A stretch of DNA of 64,000 nucleotides from Brienomyrus brachyistius (lineage: Eukaryota; Chordata; Actinopteri; Osteoglossiformes; Mormyridae). The stretch lies in contig NC_064550.1 in assembly GCF_023856365.1 (NCBI RefSeq), positions 17,795,629 through 17,859,628 of the forward strand, in the 5' to 3' direction. Below, piece by piece: positions 34,263 through 44,659 of this stretch; the stretch's first letter is position 1; every line of letters starts with the position of its first letter. The notes under the pieces are model-generated. The model had not been told where the DNA came from and did not search any database. It saw only the letters and a list, made by a program, of their open reading frames with translations. Position numbers and translations under genes: made by a program.

Positions 34263-34364
34263 TGCATAGCGTGGCACAAACTTGACATACCAAAATGTAA
34301 GTCAGAGAAAAAACAGAGTATAGAAACATCAGATAATTTAAAAACAGCACCTAAGTGTTCATCA

Positions 34365-34890
34365 TTAGACTACCGTCTTTCTCTCTTTGACCCAGAAACT
34401 GAATTTGCAGTGTTCAGCTGCAATCCAGCTCTCTAGTGTAGAGACCACATTGCACAGGTGTCGGTAATGATTGCAGGCGTCATTTCCATATTTGATGAAG
34501 TTGCATAATAGAATTCTGGACACCTGGCAGAGGAGTACCATCATCCTCAGTTTCTGAATTTCAGTAGGTACAGACGCAATAACATATGGGACTTGATAAT
34601 AATAAAATAACCCACATGTGTCATAAACGCAGTCATATTTCGCCATTCTCCTGACAGATGCATTTCGTAATACACACTGGAAAGGACCACAGTTGAGGAA
34701 ACCATAGCACTGTGTAGGTCAGAGAGCACATCCTCTATGTAAGGTAGTGCATGACTGTCATCTATAAGGCCTTATTTGGCTCCATCAAGTCAACACACAT
34801 CCGGATTTTCGATTCTTCTTCTGAGTTACTGCTATAGGTGAGACCCATGGAGATGCATACAATCTCTCAATCACTCTAGTTTCCAAAAAT
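34365..34890 (-). pseudogene. Ty3/gypsy reverse transcriptase remnant (element 1)
   Basis: On the minus strand, SPWVSPIAVT-KKN-KSG (about 34,870-34,810), then ALIDDSHALPYIEDVLSDL (about 34,775-34,720), then MTAFMTHVGYFI and, in another frame, QVPYVIASVPTEIQKL match the gypsy RT motifs SPWVSPIV-V-KKN-K-R, PN-AI--D-HPLP--EDLL--L, LTAFITHEG-FRF-RVPFGLASAP--FQK. The catalytic YLDD position (about 34,486-34,515) reads LLCN, so both aspartates are lost. Its motif wording differs from element 2, which puts the two in different lineages. Confidence 0.85.
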
Positions 34891-37730
34891 CACTTCAGCA
34901 CTCTCCAGAGACGATCTTTATATAGCCAATCAGGAATAATGGGAAAGGATGACAGAAGTATCTATGGCTTACTCAACATCATTCATGATTAAAGACGCAA
35001 AATCGTGTAATGTAATCTTTCTGTTGATCATCCATTTGCAAATAGTCTCTTTTTCATATTTTTAGGATTCACTGCTTAAACTATCATATGATTGTATAAC
35101 ATCTCCTTAGCATTTCCACACAAAATCCACAATCGTTAGCATTTCGGGTAGCACAGCAACTTAGTTCAGTATCCTCTCAGTCAGTCTCTGGGCTCTTTGC
35201 CAAAATGTATGACAATTGACCACAGTGTAGTTACGCAACATAAATGCTCTACAGGGTTACATAAGATTGCCTTAGTAGCCCACTGTATCTATCACTCGAC
35301 TGCTCTGTGAAAACAGGGCCACATAAAAGTAGGAAAACGATGCAAAGCTTTCAGACAAATTAACTTAGGAGTTTGACACCACAAAAATGTTCTATTGAGC
35401 TGATATGAACTTAAATGAGGTTCTCTAAGTACAGCTTGTCTTTGCTGAGAGGCATCCTTTATCACGCTGATGAACTCAGTCGTCTTCATTCATTAAACAT
35501 GAAAAGGCTTTGCTGAGAGTCCCTTTTCCTGCGGTTAAAATATACGAACCAAAAACGAACGCACTCACTCAGTCACTCACTCACTCGATAAAGTGGGCAG
35601 ACAATCATCAGCCTTTTTTTTTGCAGAATCTCTTTCTCCAGACAATGTTTTGTGGCACCGGATGAGAAGCTCCCCGATGCTTACGGTTTACTAAAGCGTG
35701 ACTGCGCCTTCGCTTAATTACACGATAAATCTCGGCTAACTTGATACGACGGTGTACAGTCTTTTTTCGTCATCATTTGCAGTTTATCATTGGGGAAATA
35801 TTTTTACACTTAGAAATTTGTTTTTGTTTACAAATGCATTTTCAAAAAAAAAAACATAAACCATCTAGTCTTTAAAACAGTATTTTACATCAAGCTAATC
35901 AGTTCCCTAATCTATAATTACTGCGCTCATTCTAATTGCTTCATGTTGTTTGAATCATTTCTCGGAGCCCCGAGGACGTAGTAGATCCCCTCCAAAAGAA
36001 TTGCTTCCAGACCTCTCCAGTTTGTGCCTCTCCCACTCTCTCGGAAGAAAGTTCACTGATGTTGAATCGTTCCTCTACTGTGGTTTCCATTATATTAACA
36101 TGCCTGCATGCAAGTTTTTGGCAAAGCATACTTTCACTTATTAAAATCATTTGTTTACTTAGATAGGCAACTCACATACACTGACAATTTAGCTGGCTAA
36201 AATAATGTTACAAAGTTTAATGTCGCTGAAGTCGGTAATTTTTTTCACGCTGTAGTGCCGATCAACGTAACGTTAGCATTCAGCTGTGCTGCAGTTTCAG
36301 ATGGTCTTTCTCGCTAATTATGCTGTACTGTAATTGTCTGTATTTTCCCGCTGGGGTTGCTTGGTTTTGCACTATATGTTTAGTCATGCGTCGGTGCCGC
36401 ACGGTGGGGTCCGGCACCGGTCCACAGAGCTACTTTCCCCAGACTGTTGACTGTGTGCAGCCTTGATTAGCTTCAGGTTTGACTAGATATTGCCGTCTAT
36501 AAAGCTAATATAGCATAAAATAAATAAATGCAATAATCACTATGGCGTAATGTACTGAAAACAATAAACCTTTATTGCTTCCTGTACAGAATCTACGGCA
36601 TGTACAACGTATGATCGTAAAGGACAGGTTTTGTTATCAGGAAAAATGTACAAAAAAAAATTATAATAAAAAAAATAAATCTTAATTGGTACTTGTGAAA
36701 AATAAAATTTAATCACAATGGAAGACCTTGCCAGGTCATTATTTACATGAATATTTATTTAAAGCTTGAAATCCACTTTCATATAAGAGCATTAAATGGC
36801 ATCCGATGTAGGTCTATAACACTGAATTACAAAACACTGGAAAAAAACACAGGACTCATTTCAGACAAACCTCGCAGACTGTGACTCGAGACAAATAATT
36901 AATGCCGGGATGGCAGAGAAGCATTAGGGGAAAAGAGTGGATTAAAGGTACGCGTGCAAACAAGTAGGCAGAAGGAGCGGGGATCTGCTTGTGACGGTGT
37001 AAGAGTCCTCTTCAGTGTAATCAAGGCAGAGTCAGGATTTCAGAGCTGAAGGGCCGCATGTGGAGTACGGCACATTGAAATCACGCGTTTTAGACACAGG
37101 TATGCAACTACAACGGCACCATCTTTAATACATGCAAGGAGAGCTTTTAGGTAAATGGTGACTGATGAAAAGCACGCTTCGGCATGGAAGCGATGCGAAG
37201 GAGACATCTCCCCGGTCATTATGAGCCACTCGTGAATTGAAATGTTGTCCTGTTTTGTCCCCTTCCAATATACCCAGCTGAAAAACTCCATCGCTACATA
37301 AAGAGCAAGAATGTTTTAATGCGCATTAAAAATGCACTCGCATTGACCTGAACGGAATGACATCATTGAGTGTTTGTCACGCGGTCGTTTTAGAAGCAAA
37401 GTGAAATTATGGGCATACTGAAATGGATTTGAAAGAAAAAAAAAAAGTAATGCAAAACATATAACTGCTACATGCAGTCTCCATGGTAATGTTCTCAAAA
37501 TAATCTTTTGCTTATGAGTACTGGCTACAACATGCCCGACTTTAGGGGAGTTGAGGGGACTTACAAGTAAAGTCTTCTAACTTACGCTCCCTTGCGAAGG
37601 GCTTCACCACATATTGGATGATCCCTTGAGGCAATTAAATGAGGGATGATTTAGAATCCACATTAAATTAACCTTGTACTCACAGCTCAGTGGGAAGCCC
37701 TGTTTCCTCCCCTAAGGTTGGAAACCCACC
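34891..37730. other. AT-rich sequence upstream of element 1, no gene seen
   Basis: Element 1 may continue into 34,900-35,500, but I could not align gag or protease motifs. ACTC-rich short repeats lie at 35,565-35,590. Poly(A) and T runs occur near 35,850 and 36,650. No exon or RNA gene is recognised. Confidence 0.4.
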
Positions 37731-37734
37731 CCTA

Positions 37735-37990
37735 CTTTGTGTGTTTGGAGTTTGCACATTCACCCCATCTTGCGTGAGTTTCTTCAGGTATTCCGGTTTC
37801 CTTCCACGATCTGAAGACTGCAATTAGGGTAGCTGCTGTCTCCAATTGTCCCATAGTGTGTAACTATGCATGTGGCCTGTCACCGACTATCATCCAGGCT
37901 GTGCCCCAGCTCTGCGCAGCCTAGAAATCACCTACAGTACAGATCCCCCCGCTACCATGACCAGGATGAGCGGCTTGACGATGGATGAAA
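37735..37990 (+). repeat. Common vertebrate dispersed repeat, 3' part
   Basis: The sequence contains, in order, TTTGGAGTTTGCACATTC, TTTCTTCAGGTATTCCGG, TTTCCTTCCACGATCTGAAG, CAATTGTCCCATAGTGTG, GGCTGTGCCCC and CATGACCAGGATGAGCGGCTT. This matches in order a repeat I recall from many fish ('gtgtggagtttgcatgttctc ... gtttcctccgggtgctccggtttcctcccacagtcc ... aattgcccctagtgtg ... gaccaggataagcggtt ... gatggatgg'). The copy is clearly aged. Its 5' head type is seen at 6548. Confidence 0.8.
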
Positions 37991-39490
37991 AATTATCATA
38001 CAAAACAAGCCTGGGAAATCAACTCTGAATACAGTCAACGGCAAGACCCACAGATATAGAAGCACCGTATATACACTGCGGAGACAGATGTCTTTGGGAG
38101 AACGCAGACACGTTGGCTGCCTGTTGGCGAAACACGGGTGAAAAACGACCTAAATCACAGGGCGCCGCAGCCAGCACGCTCCTTGGCAATCACTGGTCGC
38201 GCGGCACCTGTGAGTCTATGGATATCACACGGCACCTTTTTCATTGAAATTAATTAGCCGTGAAGTAGCTACGACGCTAATTAGAAAATAAGCCCGCCGC
38301 GATACCGGAATAGGAACACGCAGAAGGAAACATTCTCGTTCGCATGATGTAAATCCTTTTCGGTTTTTCCCCTGTCAGATCTTCTGATAAGGATCTCAGG
38401 TTTCACCTCCACCTTCGGTTCAACTCCCCTCGATGGAGATGTTATCTTGTTTGAGGACCTATCAGGAGTACTGTTTTGTTTTCGTTTATTTTCTTCTGGA
38501 CTGCTGGTAAGTCATTGAGTCTCTCATTAGCACTTTGTGTTAGAGTGCCGTCCCATACCCATCAACATTGACCATGGCATTTTTCATTTTAATTCACACT
38601 GAAAATAGCCCTAAATGAACAGGCCATATTCCCGTAGACTTACATGTTCAACCTGCTTGTTTATTTATTTACCGATTATTTTAAACCTGAAGGGACAAGA
38701 TCTTATTTTTGTCTTGATGACTCACACTGCACCATCCTGAATATGTGCGCAGACTTTAATGTATACTAGGTAGCGCATGTCATTAAATGGGTCATACAGG
38801 GATATAGGCAGTTAATGGGAATGTAAGGGTTAGGTGTTTGACCATGGAAAGGCAAAGGGTTACTGACCGCTACGCTACGCTGCTGTCGCGTCACCACTGT
38901 GTGATGTCACGGATGCACCTTCAGTTAGATCAAACTACTTAATACAAGTTAATCAGAAATTAAAACTTATTGTTAAAGCATGAATGTTTCTTTAATATTT
39001 TTTTTGTTGACCACTTCCCACAGGATGTGAACACCTACTGTCTGCAGGAAACGGGAGCAGTGGATAGAATCTTAGAATCAGTGGTGATGTCATATGATCG
39101 GAGGTACTGGGAGGACTGGGAGGAGCCCTGATCTGATAGGTGGGTGGGGGGTCTCACTAAACCAAGGAGATGCCCCCCCCCCAACTACACCAGGGATAGG
39201 GAGACAGGGGGAGCTAATGAGGCGCGTCTATCTGTGATTGATTCGGCGCTACAGTGAGGTCAAACGGGCCGAGAGCGATAGCGGCAGGGAGACTGTCTCG
39301 CAGGGATTGCTGGAGCACCAGCGAGAGGCATAAACTCAGGATGGAGGGACATGTCTGAAGCTGGTACCGGCCTTGGTGGTTTGCAGTTCAGTACAGTGGC
39401 TGCTTAGCTCCAGATAATACACTGTAGACAAAAGCTATCGCCATATGATAGCAGGAGGGGAAAGAAACTTGATTCTTTACTACACAGCTA
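37991..39490. other. Unique sequence, no gene seen
   Basis: No exon, RNA gene or repeat family is recognised. It carries the usual scattered AT-rich and C-run sequence (CCCCCCCCCC near 39,172). Confidence 0.4.
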
Positions 39491-39660
39491 AAGGGGGACA
39501 TACATTTGAGAGAGCAGGGTCAGGCAGTCCCTGGAGGGGTTAGGAGCCTTGCTCGAAGGTCCAGTGGTGATATCACTGTCTCAACACTGGAAAATTGAAA
39601 CTGGGATCTTCCTATCACAGGCGTAGGATTCTAACCCGCTGACCCACACGAGTTCTGGGC
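39491..39660. repeat. Teleost-type dispersed repeat fragment, copy 2
   Basis: GAGAGCAGGGTCAGGCAGTCC, CTGGAGGGGTTAGGAGCCTTGCTCGAAGG, TGGTGATATCACTGTCTC, and CTGGGATCTTCC---TAACCCGCTGACCCAC appear in order. They match the family whose common form I recall as 'cagggtcag-cagtccctggagcaattggggttaagggccttgctcaagggcccaa-agtggcat'. The terminal part resembles the antisense of a SINE's tRNA head. Related pieces lie at 8230-8420, 55,580-55,720 and 63,600-63,715. Confidence 0.6.
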
Positions 39661-40004
39661 AGGAGACGAAAAAAGGATCTCCTGACGTTAATCTAAAGCA
39701 ATGTATGCTTTTTAATCATCTGAGGGAGTGGGATGTTTTTCTGGAGCGTTTCAGGTTAACTACCACACAGCATCTCCCCCCTGGGATTTCACCCAAAAAA
39801 CCTTGCGAATGACGAGCCCTTGACTTTAACTGAGGCGCCACCTGCTGCGCAGCAATGGCAGGCTGCCTCGGCAGCTGCGCAGATGCCTGGAATTCTAGTG
39901 TCCTAATCCATGTAAGTCAGCCAGGATAATTGGTCCGTTAAATTGGTTCGCGGTAATTTCTGTGAACTATTAAGAAGGCCAATCAGTCAGCCCTGAAATG
40001 TTTT

Positions 40005-40024
40005 TGTGTGTGTGTGTGTGTGTG
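40005..40024. repeat. (TG)n microsatellite
   Basis: Ten perfect TG dinucleotides follow ATGTTTT. Confidence 0.9.
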
Positions 40025-40569
40025 AAAACATAAAGGGCTTTTCCTCGCAGTCTAACAGTAAACTGTGTTTTGTTGTCAAAAATAGCTGTGGTTCTGTGGG
40101 CTGGGGCTCACACTGTGAAAGGAGCACCTCCGATATACATCAGCACAGGCGGTATATAATCAGGGACTCGGGCTGATTACTCAGCGCCCGTCCTTGGGTC
40201 CTTTCACTTCCTGGATGGGATGTATTTCACTGGCGGCCCTGATGAAAAAAACAGTGAGCCACTGTCATTAATCGAAGATGCAAGACCGCGCTGACTGGCT
40301 GTGTACCATTCTCTCTCTCACTGTCCCTTTCAATTCTCACCTGGAATCACACAATCTCTCCTCTTTCCTCTTGTCCTCTGTCTCCCTCTTTGTCCCCTGC
40401 TTTGTTCCACGTTTCTCGCACCGTCCCGCATCCCTCTCTCTCCCCCCCTTTGTCTCAGGCCAGGCGCACGTATTACGTCTCCAGCTGCCCTTGACAGTCT
40501 AAATTAATCTTGCCAGGCTCCTGAGCAGCAAGGCTGCGAGGTCCTCCAACTTGTGACAAACTCAGACGT

Positions 40570-40745
40570 GTCAAAAATCACAGGGTACTCCGAGCTCCGT
40601 AACAAATTGGCCCTTAATTGATTTCCCCGCAGGACTTTGATTTCTGCGATGACAGCTTGATTAGATACGACCCGGTGGAAAGATGAGTATTCATGGATAA
40701 ATTGATATTAATGGCCATGGCTCGGCAGCCAGCATCAGAGATTTT
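40570..40745. promoter_or_regulatory. Candidate conserved non-coding element
   Basis: A unique block contains CCCTTAATTGATTTCC, GACTTTGATTTCTGCGATGAC, AGCTTGATTAGATACGAC, ATGAGTATTCATGG and TAAATTGATATTAATGGCC. It has no repeat or coding signature and is dense in TAAT and GATTA motifs. The call rests on composition only. Confidence 0.25.
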
Positions 40746-41560
40746 CAGATGTGTTTACCTTTTTATCGCATGAGTCGAAAATACAACTTAAAAGAAGGAA
40801 AAAAATATACCTTAGCAAGGACAAGACCATAGAAACTATCCTTCATCCTTGTTCAAGCCAAACAAACGCGATAATGAGAAACATAATAAAATAGAATATT
40901 GACATTCAGAATTTAAATACTCCAGCTAATCCTTTGACGATAAATGCTGTGAATCAGTCGCCCTGTTTGTTTCCCCTTCTTATTGTTGCTTTATCCATAT
41001 TCTAATTTGATGTGTCAAAGACAGAGGAAAAAAAAAACCTTTGTATTTCTAAGCCCATGCTAAGCAAGCAGAAATTCACAGACAGGACCGGCCATCTCCC
41101 GGCCTCCTCTGCCGTCTCCCTGGAGACCGGCCGCACACTGAGCAGGTGTGACCGCGTCCCCAGCGTAAGTATGGCAATTAGACCTGGTTTAAAGACAGCG
41201 GTTGAGCCAGCATTGCAGGTGAGCTCGGTCACTCTGCTGAGCGTACCGGAGGGAATTATGCCCAGCGGACAGCTTGTAAAGAGCTGGGCTTGTAATTTAG
41301 ATATATAAAAAAATCCTACCGTCTACTCAGGTTAAAGGCACACGTTAACATGAACAGCCAGGAGCCTCCCAAGTCCCACTTACTGGCAGTAAGTTAAAGT
41401 ACTGCAATGTGCGGCGAAGAAGGGGTTAAATGTTTCCCGTCCCTTTAATTTGACATTTAACCCGACCTTTGACCTCAGTTGCTCAGGACGACAACCTGAA
41501 CTATATAAAAATTAACTGGATTGGAAACTGCCTGTTATTTTGGGCCGATTCTAGTATTTT
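40746..41560. other. Unique sequence, no gene seen
   Basis: No gene or repeat family is recognised. Open frames near 41,000-41,310 on both strands are under 100 codons and featureless. Confidence 0.4.
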
Positions 41561-41565
41561 GTTTT

Positions 41566-41705
41566 TCAGGTGGGAGGCATAAAAGGCACCATAATTTATA
41601 CAGAGGGTGCAACTTTATTATTAGACAATGATATGTTTTGAGTAGGTGAGTGTGAACCGAGGCGTCATTCTGCGGGTCAATCAGCTGGGGACGGCACCCC
41701 TTTGG
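41566..41705 (+). repeat. GATATGTTTTGA repeat family, copy B
   Basis: GGTGGGAGGCATAAAAGGCACC, ATAATTTATACAGAGGGTGC, ATTAGACAATGATATGTTTTG, AGTAGGTGAGTG and GGTCAATCAGCTG occur in the same order as in copies A, C and D. The copy runs directly into the 25-bp minisatellite beginning near 41,690. Its last blocks (GGCACCCC..TGGCC) resemble the first array units, so the array may have grown from the end of this copy. Confidence 0.8.
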
Positions 41706-42430
41706 CCCGGCCCTGAGTACGCTCCTGTGGCCCACCCCTATGGCCTGGCCCTGTGCCTTTGGCCCAGTCCAGAGCACGCTCCTGTGGCCCGACCCTGTGC
41801 CCCGGCCCTGTGCACGCTCTGTGATCCACCACTGTGCACACTCCTGTGGCCCAGCCCTGTGGCCCGACCCTGTGCCCCGGCCCTGCGCACGCTCCTGTGA
41901 TACGCCACTGTGCACGCTCCTGTGGCCCACCCCTGTGGCCCGACCCTGTGCCCCGGCCCTGCGCACGCTCCTGTGATCCACCACTGTGCACGCTCCTGTG
42001 GCCCAGCCCTGTGGCCCGACCCTGTGCCCCGGCCCTGTGCACGCTCCTGTGATCCACCACTGTGCACGCTCCTGTGGCCCAGCCCTGTGTTCCGGCCCTG
42101 TGCCTCTGGCCCGGCCCTGAGCACGCTCCTGTGGCCCACCCCTGTGGCCTGACCCTGTGCCTCTGGCCCGGCCCTGAGCACGCTCCTGTGGCCCGACCCT
42201 GTGCCCCGGCCCTGCGCACGCTCCTGTGATCCGCCACTGCGCACGCTCCTGTGATACGCCACTGCGCACGCTCCTGTGATATGCCACTGCGCACGCTCCT
42301 GTGATACGCCACTGCGCACGCTCCTGTGATACGCCACTGCGCACGCTCCTGTGATCCGCCACTGCGCACGCTCCTGTGATCCGCCACTGCGTACGCTCCT
42401 GTGATCCGCCACTGTGCACGCTCCTGCTGC
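41690..42430. repeat. Compound 25-bp minisatellite
   Basis: The right part (about 42,200-42,425) is a run of about nine 25-bp units of the form GCACGCTCCTGTGATCCGCCACTGC. The left part (about 41,690-42,200) is a mixture of longer blocks built from GTGGCCCGACCCTGTGCCCC, GGCCCTGCGCACGCTCCTGTG and GGCCCTGTGCCTCTGGCCC. All share the ACGCTCCTGTG core. It gives several long stop-free frames on both strands, none of which is a gene. It is GC- and CpG-rich compared with its surroundings. Confidence 0.9.
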
Positions 42431-43110
42431 TACATAAATGACTTTGAATAAATCTAGCAAAGCGCCTAAATATCTTGTTGACCAAGGCCACGTCTCTATG
42501 AAAAGCTGCACCTGAGTGTAAATAAAGACCGAGGAAGAGCAACAAGCAAGGCTGAGCTCACTAATGAAAACAGACACACGACAGACTGTGAGCTGCTTTA
42601 GCACATCTGCAGACATCTTTCCCGACTTATAATTAATTCAGGGCGAGACGTCGGTGCCGTCTTTCGACAAATGAAGCACCACATATCTGCCACAAACACA
42701 AACCGGCGCCTGATTCGCCGATGGACCTTCCAAGCCCACACTGGCAGCTGCGACCTGCATTTCTGCCTCGAACAGCAAACCCAGATCCCGTTTCCCCGGC
42801 TGAGGTTCTTCATCTGTGATTAACCCATGAGGGGGGGGGGCACAAAGGTATCGATTTAATTCAAGATCTAGCGCAGGAGGTGCGACATTGAATTGTTTCA
42901 TTAGGTGCTGACAACGTTGACATATTTCATCTCATCAGGAACGGAGCTCGGCTAGGAGGAGCCCATCTCTCCTGCCAGGTCGCGCTGCTACCGTCTCGTT
43001 ATGGGAGTCGATGACGATGCTAAATAGGAAGGAAGCCGGAATGGGGGTGTTTACTGTTTACCGTTTATATGCCAGGGCCCAGACAAGTAAAATGTGAAAA
43101 ATATTTTAAG
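42431..43110. other. Unique sequence, no gene seen
   Basis: A G10 run lies at 42,831-42,840. No repeat family, exon or RNA gene is recognised. Confidence 0.4.
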
Positions 43111-43113
43111 GCA

Positions 43114-43116
<3 letters not shown>

Positions 43117-43144
<28 letters not shown>
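43117..43144. repeat. (AT)n microsatellite
   Basis: About 14 AT dinucleotides follow GCAGTG and precede CTTCCAAGGG. Confidence 0.95.
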
Positions 43145-43729
43145 CTTCCAAGGGTATAGCAAGGAATTATCATACAAAACGTACAACTAACAAGTGATGT
43201 GAGGGGTCTCCATGGAGTTCAGCATCAAGTGAGTGGGACCATTAAGTGTCCAAAGCACCAATTATAGAAGCTCAGATTCCAGCTGGTCTGCTAGGACCGC
43301 GCTACATTTGGTTCCTAGGAGTCAGACAGGAGGATTAGGGTTTTAGCGCCGCCCTGGCGGCTCAACCGGGAGTGTGAGGTCAAGCCATGGGTCCCCAGCT
43401 CCCCATTGTGACGCTATCCTCACCATCCTTGAGAAGCTACCACAATAGGCCTGATATATATACATATCCAGACCTGAACAAGTGTGTCGGTACACACTAG
43501 TGTACCTGTAGGTAATTAAGCGAGTGGCTCCCGCAACATGGCGCACAACCACCGATTCTGATTCAGCTCAGACGTTCACAGTGCTGCACAACGCAATTCA
43601 AAAATCAAGTGCACTTCCGCTATGAAATATAGAGCCCTTATCGCCTCCCCACAATACCATTCCATTGTGACGGAAGATTAATCGAGGTGACTTGCCGGGA
43701 ACAAAACCCACCACTCACGATGCTGGTGG

Positions 43730-44240
43730 TACACCATATCAGTCGCACTCCTGGCAAATGAACGGGCAACAAATGAATAATTGATTAGCGTAATGACAAA
43801 GGAACCTCATTAATCATTAGCGTCTTTCTGGGCCAATAGCCGAAAAAGGTCAGTACTGCACACTCTTATCGTTTAACACGTGGCTGTTAAATCACCGAAG
43901 TTCCCAAACCAGATGAAAAAAATATCTATTAAAAAACAACTGTTATTTGCTCTTCTCGGGTTTAAAGAGGAACTTGCATGAGCATGGTTTGCTAATTATG
44001 CAGAGTCAAAAACAAGCTTAGCCGCTTTGCTAAGCTTGTGTGCTGCAGCCGCTGCTGGAAACAATTCATAACAGCGGCAGAGAGCAGTGAAATCACCATG
44101 CAACCCAAAGTGCAGTCAGCCCACCGTTTTTAAAAGCCAAAAGACAACTAGTATAATTACTGCGACCGCTCTTGCGTCTTACTGGCGAATAAAGCTTAAT
44201 TGTCAATATGAATATTGAGTAGGTTCGGCAACCGTGGGAA
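43730..44240. promoter_or_regulatory. Candidate conserved non-coding element with hairpin
   Basis: A unique block is dense in homeodomain-type motifs (GAATAATTGATTAGCGTAATG, read as AATAATTG then TTAGCGTAATG; CCTCATTAATCATTAGCG; TGCTAATTATGC; TATAATTACTG). At 44,012-44,039 lies a perfect 11-bp hairpin: ACAAGCTTAGC, loop CGCTTT, GCTAAGCTTGT. No repeat or coding signature is visible. Conservation must be tested by alignment. Confidence 0.3.
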
Positions 44241-44484
44241 ATGTTTTGAGCAACACTGGTCTACTGGCAGTTGACGTTTAACTAGTGCTCACCCTGTAAC
44301 ATTTCAAAATCCCAGGATAAGGTCCTGAGGTGGTTTTTCTGAAACTTTAGAGAACCAAAACCAAACCTACAGAACTCACTCAGTCCTCATGTAATCCAAC
44401 AATGAACTTTAGTCAAATTTCCAAAACTCACTAAGTCTGCAGAAATTTTCTGGAATACATATCCTGTGGACTTTTGTCATTAGA

Positions 44485-44655
44485 TCAGGGGTAACCAATC
44501 TTACCCAGAAAGGGTCACTATGTATGCGGATTTTTAGATTACTAATTAGAGGACTGATTGGCTGAAGAGTCCTCACACCTGGGTTTGAACAGCTGACCTA
44601 CAGGTTACCCCAAAAGCCTGAACACACACCGGCCCTTTGTAGGTAAGACTCTTAA
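44485..44655. mobile_element. Foldback element (MITE-like), decayed arms
   Basis: The arms near 44,497-44,535 and 44,612-44,650 are imperfect inverted copies. By eye about 29 of 39 positions pair, centred on AATCTTACC/GGTAAGACT and GAAAGGG/CCCTTTG. The middle contains CTGATTGGCTGAAGAGTCC and CACACCTGGGTTTGAACAGCTG, motifs I recall from an abundant fish foldback element. The class of transposon is not known to me. Confidence 0.65.
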
Positions 44656-44659
44656 CCTC

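Noticed and set aside
32841..36150. LTR pair for the gypsy element 1
   Set aside because: I compared the sequence around both ends for direct repeats with TG...CA termini and found none by eye. A computed search is needed before calling any.
41535..42616. Open frames of 236-336 codons on the minus strand, rich in R, G, Q and H
   Set aside because: They are translations of the GC-rich compound minisatellite and a dispersed repeat copy.
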